Part shown: piece by piece, positions 35,112 through 42,405 of the stretch | Position numbering within the stretch: position 1 is the stretch's first letter | How the letters are laid out: each line of letters opens with the position of its first letter | Origin: SLSG01 sp964477035 | GTDB lineage: Bacteria > Bacteroidota > Bacteroidia > Bacteroidales > UBA7960 | Direction: 5' to 3' | Assembly (NCBI GenBank): GCA_964477035.1 | Contig: CAYZCW010000003.1 | Span: 186,001 to 250,000 of the forward strand | DNA length: 64,000 nucleotides | Made by a program: the position numbers and the translations under genes | The notes under the pieces: generated by a model | Seen by the model: the letters and a program-made list of their open reading frames with translations, nothing else | Database searches by the model: none | What the model was told of the DNA's origin: nothing

Positions 35112-35607
35112 CCCGTTCGGGTTTTGGTCCCCCGGTGGCCGTTTCTCCGGCCGCAACCGTTCCGCCGGAGACGCCCCCGGGAGGGGACTGGGTGAGCCGT
35201 TGCAGCGAGCGAATGATCCCCTTCTCGACCTCCTGGCCGGGCAACACCTCCCTGGCGGCATAGACAAAGGCAATCAGGCAAATTTCATGCCTTCCATTCA
35301 AAAACGAATAAAAACCGGATTTGTTTTTCCGGTAGGCCTCTTTCACCAGGCGCTTCACACGGTTTCTGTCGACCGCCCTCCGGAGCTTCCGGGCCGGAAC
35401 CGACACCATCATGCGGGCAGGGGATGGGAAACGGGCGGAGCCAGGCAGAGGGAGGCGGCGGGAGGCCGGGATGACCTCAGGATCATTACGGTGGGCAAGC
35501 AGGAAAACCACCCGGAAAGGGTGGGAAAAAAAAGCCGACCCCTTCCTGAAAAGCAATTGCTGCAAGCGGTAATTGCCCAGGCGTTCACTTTTCGAAAAGG
35601 ATTGCAT
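35095..35607 (-). CDS. rnpA: Ribonuclease P protein component
   Basis: A 170-residue basic protein that assists RNase P RNA in maturing tRNA 5' ends. The RNR motif is present in AVDRNRVKRLVKEAYR, with SKSERLGNYRLQQLLF at the N-terminus and the SVPARKLRRAVDR strand. The C-terminal tail of about 30 residues (rich in Pro, Gly and Glu) is longer than usual and overlaps yidD. As in many Bacteroidota, the gene follows hemD rather than rpmH. Confidence 0.94.
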   Translation of the reverse strand: MQSFSKSERLGNYRLQQLLFRKGSAFFSHPFRVVFLLAHRNDPEVIPASRRLPLPGSARFPSPARMMVSVPARKLRRAVDRNRVKRLVKEAYRKNKSGFYSFLNGRHEICLIAFVYAAREVLPGQEVEKGIIRSLQRLTQSPPGGVSGGTVAAGETATGGPKPERDEKGG

Positions 35608-35638
35608 GGCAGAGCCTGTATTTTAAAGGAGGGAAGGG

Positions 35639-36388
35639 TTATTTCCTTCCCAGCTTCTGGAGGAACTCCTGGATGGCCATCGTCATGGAGGGGGCTGTCT
35701 GGGTCGGCGCCGGGATTTGCACGGCCAGCCCGGCTTTTTTGGCAGCCTTGGCCGTGGCGTCCCCAAAGGTGGCCAGCAGCTTTTCGCCCTGTACGAAATC
35801 AGGAAAATTCGTCCTGAGGGATTCAATACCGAACGGGCTGAAGAACACGAACAGGTCGAAACCGTTTATATCGAGATCCGACAGGTCTGCGGGCACGGTC
35901 CGGTAAATGGGGGCCGCGTGAAAGTGAACCTTGTTCTGTTTAAGCAGCTGGGGGATGTCCTTCTTATGGTTCTCCCCGCAAGGGAACAGGAACTTCTCGT
36001 CCTTTTGCTTTTTGATCACATCGAGCAGGTCGATGAAATGGTTCTTTCCGAAAAATATTTTCCGCTTGCGGTACTGCACGTATTTTTGAAGGTACAGGGC
36101 GATGGCTTCCGAGGTGCAGAAATATTTGGTCTGGTCCGAAACCTGGGCCCGCAGCTCTTCGCAAAGGCTGAAAAAATGGTCTACCGCATGCTTGGAGGTA
36201 AAAATGATGGCCGTGAACTCGGGGATCTGGATGCGGTTCTTGCGAAATTCCTTGGCACCGATGCTTTCAATGAGAAAAAACTTCCGGTAAGTAATGTCCA
36301 GGCCAAATTGCCTGACAAGGTCAGCATAAGGCGACTTCTCGCTGTTCTCCGGGGGCGGTTGTGAGATGAGTACGCGTTTTACTTTCAA
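35639..36388 (-). CDS. hemD: Uroporphyrinogen-III synthase
   Basis: A 249-residue two-domain protein with the HemD layout: KRVLISQPPPENSEKSPYADL at the start, FTAIIFTSKHAVDHFF near 60, ATSEAIA-like CTSEAIALYLQKY near 93, DLFVFFSPFGIESLR near 180, and LATFGDATAKAAKKAG near 208. It closes hydroxymethylbilane to uroporphyrinogen III for haem and cobalamin synthesis. Primary sequence conservation in this family is low, so the call rests on these segments plus the Bacteroidota gene order DUF4271-hemD-rnpA-yidD. Confidence 0.87.
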   Translation of the reverse strand: MKVKRVLISQPPPENSEKSPYADLVRQFGLDITYRKFFLIESIGAKEFRKNRIQIPEFTAIIFTSKHAVDHFFSLCEELRAQVSDQTKYFCTSEAIALYLQKYVQYRKRKIFFGKNHFIDLLDVIKKQKDEKFLFPCGENHKKDIPQLLKQNKVHFHAAPIYRTVPADLSDLDINGFDLFVFFSPFGIESLRTNFPDFVQGEKLLATFGDATAKAAKKAGLAVQIPAPTQTAPSMTMAIQEFLQKLGRK

Positions 36389-36439
36389 GGTCCTTCTCCT
36401 TTATTTGTTTTGGTTGGGTGGTTGCCGGCCTCCTTCTTT

Positions 36440-37216
36440 TCAGCCCTGTAAGATATACTTATCCGCCGCTTTGAGCATCACAAGCAAGGGGGCCAGTTCG
36501 ATGCTGCAAAGGTACAAAATTAAATAATATCCGGACAGGCCCGAAATGCGGTGGCCCAGCAGCGCACCCCGCGCCACCTTGATCAATCCGGCCACGGCGA
36601 ACAGCATCCATGCGGTCAACAAACCCGTTTTCGTCGGATGGTACACCAGCACAGAGACGACAGGCAGCAAAACCAAACCCTTCAACTGGTTGAACAGGAA
36701 GAGGTTCTTCAGGTATCCCTGGGTGGCCTTGCGGGTATTGAAGACCCAGGAAAGGAAACCCAGAAACAGGCTTTTCAATAAAAAAAACAGGGTGGCCCCC
36801 AGCAACAGGAGCAAATACAACACAGGGGGCGGGATCAGGTCTTCAGCAGGGACCCATCCAAAAAGCTGCATGGTGACCCAAAGCATCAGGGAGAACACCA
36901 GGAGGTAATTCAAAAACATCAGGTAGGTGACCGTTTCATTGAACAAGCCTCCCTCCCGTTCCATCTGATTGAAATAATGAACCGCAAAAGACGCCTTGAA
37001 GAACTGAGCCACCCGTTCCGCAAAGAAATAACGCGACAGGCCGATGCACAAACCTGCGATCAGGATCACGACAAGAATCCAGCCGGCGGCCATCCCGTCC
37101 TGATGAAGCAACCCATCATGAACAGACACCAGCAGGTGGGGGGAGCCGTAAAATGCCTCGCTGCCCGCAACAAGTGTATCCTGCAGGTGCAGCAGGGAGT
37201 CTTCCGCCCATATCAT
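36440..37216 (-). CDS. DUF4271 integral membrane protein
   Basis: A 258-residue protein with about seven transmembrane helices, matching the DUF4271 family found next to hemD in Bacteroidota (RYFFAERVAQFFKASFAVHYFNQMEREGG, LIKVARGALLGHRISGLSGYYLILYLCSIELAPLLVM). The frame is open to 37288, but the residues before MIWAEDSLLHLQDT are unlikely; 37216 is chosen. The function is unknown. Conserved linkage to hemD suggests a membrane role connected to porphyrin or cell-envelope physiology, which is only an inference. Confidence 0.82.
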   Translation of the reverse strand: MIWAEDSLLHLQDTLVAGSEAFYGSPHLLVSVHDGLLHQDGMAAGWILVVILIAGLCIGLSRYFFAERVAQFFKASFAVHYFNQMEREGGLFNETVTYLMFLNYLLVFSLMLWVTMQLFGWVPAEDLIPPPVLYLLLLLGATLFFLLKSLFLGFLSWVFNTRKATQGYLKNLFLFNQLKGLVLLPVVSVLVYHPTKTGLLTAWMLFAVAGLIKVARGALLGHRISGLSGYYLILYLCSIELAPLLVMLKAADKYILQG

Positions 37217-37371
37217 TCCTGTCAAGGCTTTCTTTTTCGCAAAGTTAAGGGATTTTCCAAAGGCCCGTACAGCCCAGGGACAAGGCACAGGGATAAGGCA
37301 GTAAATTGTTAATAAGTTAACAGTTGTTGAATGAAAACCGGACTTGAGTCAAAAAAAAATAACAATTTCAT

Positions 37372-37402
37372 TTTGCCTGAAGGCAAATTAAAGGTAATTT
37401 TG
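37372..37402 (+). promoter_or_regulatory. Full Bacteroidota-type promoter of pta-ackA with an inverted repeat
   Basis: TTTG (37372-37375), exactly 19 bases, then TAATTTTG (37395-37402): a perfect match to the -33/-7 consensus. A perfect 7-bp inverted repeat TTTGCCT-GA-AGGCAAA (37372-37378, 37381-37387) overlaps the -33 box and could be a regulator site. The pta ATG is 47 bases downstream. Confidence 0.8.
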
Positions 37403-37448
37403 CTGGCCTTTGACATTCAACACTTTTCTAATCCATCCCAGATAAAAA

Positions 37449-38450
37449 ATGCAGCTGATCGAATCCATTAAATCCAAAGCACGCAAAGAAAACAAAACCA
37501 TCGTCCTGCCTGAGGGTATGGAAGAGCGCACCCTGAGGGCGGCCGACATCCTCCTGAATGAAGGCATTGCCGGCATCATCCTGCTGGGCCCCCCCGGAGA
37601 AATCAAAGACCTGGCAGCCCGTTACGGGCTGAAATCGATCGGCAAGGCCAGGATCATCGACCCGGTGAACCATGACCGCAAGGAATTTTACGCGCAAATG
37701 CTCCATGACCTCCGCAAAAACAAGGGGATGACCCTGGAAGAGGCCGGAAAACTCGTGGAAGACCCGCTTTACCTGGCCACCCTGCTGATCAAGAACGGGG
37801 ATGCAGACGGGGAGGTGGCCGGCGCTGCCAATTCCACGGGCAATGTGTTGCGCCCCGCCTTCCAGATTGTCAAAACCCTGCCCGGTATCAGCGTCGTTTC
37901 CGGGGCCTTCCTCATGATCCTGGAAGACAAGAAATGGGGCGAGGACGGCATCCTGGTCTTTGCCGACTGTGCCGTACACCCGGATCCCGATGCCCGGCAA
38001 CTGGCCGAAATTGCCGTCATGACCGGACGCACCACCCGGGCCATTGTCGGAGCCGAGCCACGCATTGCCATGCTCAGCTTCTCCACCAAGGGCAGCGCCA
38101 GCCATCCCATGTGCGACAAGGTCATCGAAGCCACCCGCCTGGCCAGGGAAATGGATCCCTCGCTGATGATCGACGGGGAACTGCAGGCAGACGCCGCCAT
38201 CGTGGAAAACATCGGAAAAAGCAAGGCCCCCGGCAGCCCCATTGCCGGGAAAGCCAATGTGCTGGTATTCCCCTCCCTGGAAGTCGGAAACATTGCCTAC
38301 AAACTGGTACAGCGTCTTGCCGGCGCCGAGGCCGTGGGCCCGGTCCTGCAGGGTATGGCGGCGCCCATCAACGACCTGTCGCGGGGTTGTTCAGTCGACG
38401 ACATTGTCAACCTGGTGGCCATCACTGTCAACCAGGCAGCAGGCAAATAA
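37449..38450 (+). CDS. pta: Phosphate acetyltransferase
   Basis: A 333-residue enzyme converting acetyl-CoA and phosphate to acetyl phosphate and CoA. It is the short, catalytic-domain-only form. Segments typical of PTA_PTB are IVLPEGMEERTLRAADIL near 18, DGEVAGAANSTGNVLRPAFQIVKT near 118, MLSFSTKGSASHPMCDKV near 208, and DGELQADAAIV near 240. It is co-transcribed with ackA, which follows after 43 bases, giving ATP from acetyl-CoA during fermentation or running in reverse for acetate uptake. Confidence 0.96.
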   Translation: MQLIESIKSKARKENKTIVLPEGMEERTLRAADILLNEGIAGIILLGPPGEIKDLAARYGLKSIGKARIIDPVNHDRKEFYAQMLHDLRKNKGMTLEEAGKLVEDPLYLATLLIKNGDADGEVAGAANSTGNVLRPAFQIVKTLPGISVVSGAFLMILEDKKWGEDGILVFADCAVHPDPDARQLAEIAVMTGRTTRAIVGAEPRIAMLSFSTKGSASHPMCDKVIEATRLAREMDPSLMIDGELQADAAIVENIGKSKAPGSPIAGKANVLVFPSLEVGNIAYKLVQRLAGAEAVGPVLQGMAAPINDLSRGCSVDDIVNLVAITVNQAAGK

Positions 38451-38493
38451 GGCAACATCCATCCATTCATTCATCATAACACCCATAGGAATA

Positions 38494-39720
38494 ATGAAGA
38501 TTCTTGTATTGAACTGCGGAAGTTCTTCCATCAAGTACCAGCTGATCAATATGGCCAACAATGCCGAGCTGCTGGCCAAGGGACTGCTGGAGAGGGTCGG
38601 GCTCAAGGACAGCGAGCTCAAACACCAGCCCAAAGGGAAGGAACCCTTCATGCTCATCCAGGACGTGGCCGACCATGAGCTGGGTATTGATCTGATCCTT
38701 AAAGCATTACTAGACCCGAAGCATGGGGTGGTTGATAGCGTGAACGACATTTTTGCCGTCGGTCACCGCGTCGCCCATGGGGGTGAGAACTTCAGCGCCA
38801 GCGCCCTGATCACCGCAGAAGTCAAAAAGAACATCGAAGAGGTGATTGAGCTGGCTCCCCTGCACAACCCGGCCAACCTCAAGGGCATTGTGTCCATGGA
38901 AAAGCTCCTTCCCAGCGTGCCCCAGGTGGCCGTATTCGACACCGCATTTCACCAGACCATCCCCCCCCAGGCCTATATGTACGGGCTTCCCTATTCCCTG
39001 TACGAAGAAGACAAAATCCGCCGGTATGGTTTCCACGGCACGAGCCACAAATACGTCTTCGAAAAGGCCTGTGACGCGTTATTCATGCGTCAAAACAACG
39101 TCCGGGCCATTACCTGCCACCTGGGCAACGGGGCCTCCATTGCGGCCATCAAGAACGGGAAGTCGGTAGATACTTCCATGGGACTGACTCCGGTGGAAGG
39201 ATTGATCATGGGGACCCGCAGCGGAGACCTCGACCTGGGGGCCCTGCTGTACATCATGAAGAAAAAAGGCCTGGACGTGGAGGATGCCAACAACCTGATC
39301 AACAAGAAAAGCGGCATGCTGGGGGTCAGCGGGGTCTCATCCGATATGCGCGACATCGAAAACGCCGCATGGAACGAAGGCAACAAGCGCGCGCAACTGG
39401 CCCTCGACATGTACATGTACCGGATCAAGAAATACATCGGAGCCTATGCTGCCGCCATGGGCGGGGTGGACCTGATCATCTTCACCGGGGGCGTGGGGGA
39501 AAATGGCCCGGAAACCAGGGAGGTCATCTGCAAGGGCCTGGAGTTCCTGGGTGTCAGCTTCGATGCCGAAAAGAACACGGGGCTGAGGGGCAAGCTGGAA
39601 CTCATTTCCAAACACGACTCCCAGGTGAAGGTCATGGTGGTGCCCACCAACGAGGAACTGGTCATCGCCCACGACACCCTGAAGATCGTATCCGGCCTGA
39701 CAAAAAACGAAGAAATCTAG
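38494..39720 (+). CDS. ackA: Acetate kinase
   Basis: A 408-residue ASKHA-fold kinase transferring phosphate between acetyl phosphate and ADP. It starts with MKILVLNCGSSSIKYQL, preceded by AGGA. Other signatures are GHRVAHGGE near 90, FDTAFHQTIPP near 149, RRYGFHGTSHKYV near 178, THLGNG-like CHLGNGASIAAI near 207, and FTGGVGENGP near 330. It is the second gene of the pta-ackA operon. An 18-bp hairpin follows 4 bases after the stop. Confidence 0.97.
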   Translation: MKILVLNCGSSSIKYQLINMANNAELLAKGLLERVGLKDSELKHQPKGKEPFMLIQDVADHELGIDLILKALLDPKHGVVDSVNDIFAVGHRVAHGGENFSASALITAEVKKNIEEVIELAPLHNPANLKGIVSMEKLLPSVPQVAVFDTAFHQTIPPQAYMYGLPYSLYEEDKIRRYGFHGTSHKYVFEKACDALFMRQNNVRAITCHLGNGASIAAIKNGKSVDTSMGLTPVEGLIMGTRSGDLDLGALLYIMKKKGLDVEDANNLINKKSGMLGVSGVSSDMRDIENAAWNEGNKRAQLALDMYMYRIKKYIGAYAAAMGGVDLIIFTGGVGENGPETREVICKGLEFLGVSFDAEKNTGLRGKLELISKHDSQVKVMVVPTNEELVIAHDTLKIVSGLTKNEEI

Positions 39721-39724
39721 ACAG

Positions 39725-39764
39725 GCCATTCTCCGGTGCCGGGTTGCCGGCACCGGAGAATGGC
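39725..39764. terminator. 18-bp perfect hairpin between convergent genes, no T-run
   Basis: 39725-39742 is perfectly complementary to 39747-39764 around a 4-base GTTG loop. It lies between ackA and the convergent dihydroorotate dehydrogenase-like gene. Neither strand has a T-tract next to it, so it may work as a Rho-dependent, RNA-stabilising or bidirectional processing structure rather than a standard intrinsic terminator. Confidence 0.6.
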
Positions 39765-39806
39765 ACCCATCCTGAAGGTTTTCCTGCAAAAGGCAGCCGG
39801 CACGAC

Positions 39807-40820
39807 CTATACCTGCGGGTATTTCTTCATGAGCTCGAAGGGCTTCATCAGCAGGTCCACATACTGGGCACGCTGGTAAGCATAGGGGTCTTTGGCACTT
39901 GCGCGTGAGAGCATTCCGCGAAAGTCCCCGATGGAAGCAAACCCGTGGGCATCCATCCACTGGGTGATCTCCTCAAGCATCTCACCAATGTAAGGCACCT
40001 TGTTCTTATAAACTGTACTGACCACCTGAACAGCATCTGCTCCGGCGAGCAACATGCGTACCACATCCTTTCCGGTAAATATGCCTGTGTTGCTGATGAT
40101 GCTTCCCTTCACCTGACCAAACAGCAGCCCGGCATAGCGCAGGGGCAGGCGATAATCACCCGGCTGGCTGAGGTTGAACGGGAAATAGTGTTCGGGTTTC
40201 TCCACGTCGATGTCTGGCTGAAACAAGCGGTTGAACAACACATACCCATCAACTCCTGCTTTGTCCATCTCATGGACCAGGTGAAGCGGGTTGGAATAGA
40301 ACGGGCTGATTTTCACGCTGACAGGAACTTTAACCTGCGCCCTGACCTCCCTGAGGATGGCCAGCTGCTCCTCCTCGATCTGGGCGGAGGAAGCCCCGGC
40401 CGCCACCGGGGTGGCATAAAAGTTCAGCTCCAGCGCATCCACACCGGTTTTTTCCATTTCCACGGCATACTCCGCCCAGGTGTCTCCATTCACACAATTC
40501 AGGCTGCCGATCACAGGGATGCCAACGGCCTTTTTGAGCTTGGCGAGTTTGTCCAGGTGTTCCTCCGGGCCGGCATGCTGCAGGTTGGGGAACAAATTGA
40601 TCATCTCTGCATTGCGCTCTGCATATTCAGTAAGCTCCTCCTCCATCTGCAGGCTCTCCAGGTTGATCTGCTCCTCGAACAGGGACTTGAACACGATGGC
40701 CGACGCACCGGCATCCTCTATCCGCCGGGCGGTGTCCAGGTCGAGCGTCAGGTTGCACGCCCCCATAACCACCGGGTTCTTCAGCTCCAAACCAAGATAC
40801 TTCGTTTTTAAATGTGCCAT
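39807..40820 (-). CDS. Dihydroorotate dehydrogenase-like FMN protein
   Basis: A 337-residue TIM-barrel protein of the DHOD superfamily: KTKYLGLELKNPVVMGACNLT at the start, AGASAIVFKSLFEEQ near 30, IGSLNC near 105, and a C-terminal phosphate-binding GIFTGKDVVRMLLAGADAVQVVS. This form (COG0167-like, distinct from the pyrimidine PyrD proper) is common in Bacteroidota, and its substrate is not established. Two ATGs are possible. GGAGG at 40827-40831 abuts the first but is 6 bases from the second (40820), which is chosen. Confidence 0.85.
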   Translation of the reverse strand: MAHLKTKYLGLELKNPVVMGACNLTLDLDTARRIEDAGASAIVFKSLFEEQINLESLQMEEELTEYAERNAEMINLFPNLQHAGPEEHLDKLAKLKKAVGIPVIGSLNCVNGDTWAEYAVEMEKTGVDALELNFYATPVAAGASSAQIEEEQLAILREVRAQVKVPVSVKISPFYSNPLHLVHEMDKAGVDGYVLFNRLFQPDIDVEKPEHYFPFNLSQPGDYRLPLRYAGLLFGQVKGSIISNTGIFTGKDVVRMLLAGADAVQVVSTVYKNKVPYIGEMLEEITQWMDAHGFASIGDFRGMLSRASAKDPYAYQRAQYVDLLMKPFELMKKYPQV

Positions 40821-40826
40821 TTCCAT

Positions 40827-40831
40827 CCTCC
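40827..40831 (-). promoter_or_regulatory. Shine-Dalgarno-like site deciding the start of the dihydroorotate dehydrogenase-like gene
   Basis: GGAGG on the minus strand lies directly against ATG 40826 and 6 bases before ATG 40820. Normal spacing favours 40820. Strong SD sites are unusual in this phylum. Confidence 0.5.
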
Positions 40832-40974
40832 AATATTTGTTTATACAGGTAAAAATAAAGAAATTATTTTCCGTTACGGCCCGGTAGATGATAAAAACGG
40901 AAAAATTAAGCCCGCACGGTGTTATTCCTATCTATATTAATCAATTCATGGGCAGGATTGTTTAACCCGGCCTG

Positions 40975-41013
40975 AAAAAAGGCATGGGCGTGCCAGGCAT
41001 GGCACGCCCATGC
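40975..41013 (-). terminator. Minus-strand intrinsic terminator with no obvious gene to end
   Basis: A perfect 13-bp stem (40982-40994 with 41001-41013) with a 6-base loop is followed on the minus strand by six T's (40980-40975). No minus-strand gene is recognised between it and the aldehyde dehydrogenase more than 1.3 kb away. On the plus strand no T-run follows. Confidence 0.7.
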
Positions 41014-41066
41014 AGGCCGCCGGCCGCGTTCCTTGTGAAAACCCCGGCATTTTTGTATTTTTGAGA

Positions 41067-42155
41067 ATGGTCCGATATACCCGCCGGCATGTCCTCCGCA
41101 GTCTCTGCTGCCTGCCTGCCCTGGCCCTGTCGGGGGGGATTTTGGGTGCGTTCGGAATGGCTTCCGGCCATAAAAACAGGCACATGAACACACCGCATGA
41201 CAGCGGGGGCCCGGCCAGCACACAGGTGAGCGGCTCCTATGAACCGCCCTACCTTGCCCTGCACCGCAAGGGGGAGCTCGCCGCGCGCGGGCAAATTCTT
41301 CACGACATGATGCGGCATTGCACCCTTTGTCCGAGGGAATGCGGTACCGATCGCCTGTCGGGGCGGCGCGGAGAGTGCAAGGCCAATGCCACCCTGGAAG
41401 TATCCTCCTTCCATGCCCATTTCGGTGAGGAAAGGGAGCTGGTGGGAGCCAACGGCTCAGGGACCATCTTCTTTACCAACTGCTCCCTGCTCTGCGTTTT
41501 CTGCATCAACTACGACGTCAGCCACCTCGGGCGCGGAAGCCGCTCCGGCATCAGGGCCCTGGCGGATATGATGCTGCGGTTGCAGGACCAGGGTTGTCAC
41601 AACATCAACCTGGTGACCCCCACCCATTACGCCCCCCATATTCTGCTGGCCATCGACCGGGCAGCCGGCAGGGGCCTTCGGCTGCCCATCGTTTACAACA
41701 CCTGCGGCTGGGAAAAGACGGACATCCTGGAACTGCTGGACGGGGTTGTCGACGTCTATCTCGCGGACTTCAAATACGGGGAAAGCGGGGCGGGAGACAA
41801 ATACTCGGCCGGGGCGGGAAATTATACGGAGCTTACCCGCCGGGCCCTTAAAGAAATGCACCGGCAGGTCGGAACAGCCCATCCCGACCCGGAGACGGGT
41901 CTCGTGCACCGGGGATTGATGATCCGCCACCTGGTCATGCCGGAAAATGTGGCACGGACCGACCTGGTGGTGCGCTGGATCGCGGACAGGCTGCCCCGGG
42001 ATACTTACCTGAACATCCTGTCGCAGTACACCCCCATGTACAAGGCCTTTGATTATCCGGAAATATCCCGCAGGATCAGCCGGAGCGAATACAGCAACGC
42101 CGTGCATTTTGCCCGCACCGCCGGCCTCACAAACCTGAGGCTGCAGATGCAGTAA
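41067..42155 (+). CDS. PflX-like radical SAM protein with Tat-like N-terminus
   Basis: A 362-residue radical SAM protein. The cluster cysteines are C139, C143 and C146 (CSLLCVFC). Before them lies the C-x2-C-P-R-x-C...R-x2-G-x2-G-x-C motif typical of the COG1313/PflX group (C85, C88, C92 and Cys near 104). The N-terminus TRRHVLRSL followed by a hydrophobic stretch resembles a twin-arginine signal, odd for a radical SAM enzyme. Start 41067 is chosen because it gives this intact leader; a TATTTTTG box only 4 bases upstream makes a shorter or leaderless product possible. The substrate is unknown. Confidence 0.82.
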   Translation: MVRYTRRHVLRSLCCLPALALSGGILGAFGMASGHKNRHMNTPHDSGGPASTQVSGSYEPPYLALHRKGELAARGQILHDMMRHCTLCPRECGTDRLSGRRGECKANATLEVSSFHAHFGEERELVGANGSGTIFFTNCSLLCVFCINYDVSHLGRGSRSGIRALADMMLRLQDQGCHNINLVTPTHYAPHILLAIDRAAGRGLRLPIVYNTCGWEKTDILELLDGVVDVYLADFKYGESGAGDKYSAGAGNYTELTRRALKEMHRQVGTAHPDPETGLVHRGLMIRHLVMPENVARTDLVVRWIADRLPRDTYLNILSQYTPMYKAFDYPEISRRISRSEYSNAVHFARTAGLTNLRLQMQ

Positions 42156-42185
42156 CCAACCGGTTTGTCCATGCCGGAAGCAAAC

Positions 42186-42213
42186 AAAAAAAGGGGCCTG
42201 AAGGCCCCTTTTT
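42186..42213. terminator. Bidirectional intrinsic terminator
   Basis: AAAAAGGGGCC (42188-42198), loop TGAA, GGCCCCTTTTT (42203-42213), with extra A's on the 5' side. It sits between the convergent radical SAM and aldehyde dehydrogenase genes. The remaining bases up to 42405 show no gene or clear structure. Confidence 0.9.
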
Positions 42214-42405
42214 AAGGTATTTCTGTGGCAAAAGAACAGGAAACGGTACGGTAGAGAGCGCTTCCCGCAGCATTTACCACCAAAACAAAAACAACATTAA
42301 CCAATAAAACAACGAAAGATCTGCAAAACGCTGACAGCTAATCTTGTCTCAAACAGTAGCCCAATATACGAATTGTTTCGCATAAAAACAAGCCGGGGCC
42401 TAAAA

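Noticed and set aside
42214..42405. Possible small RNA or ORF in the convergent gap after the terminator
   Set aside because: There is no hairpin with a T-run and no ORF with family-like features; nothing to support a call.
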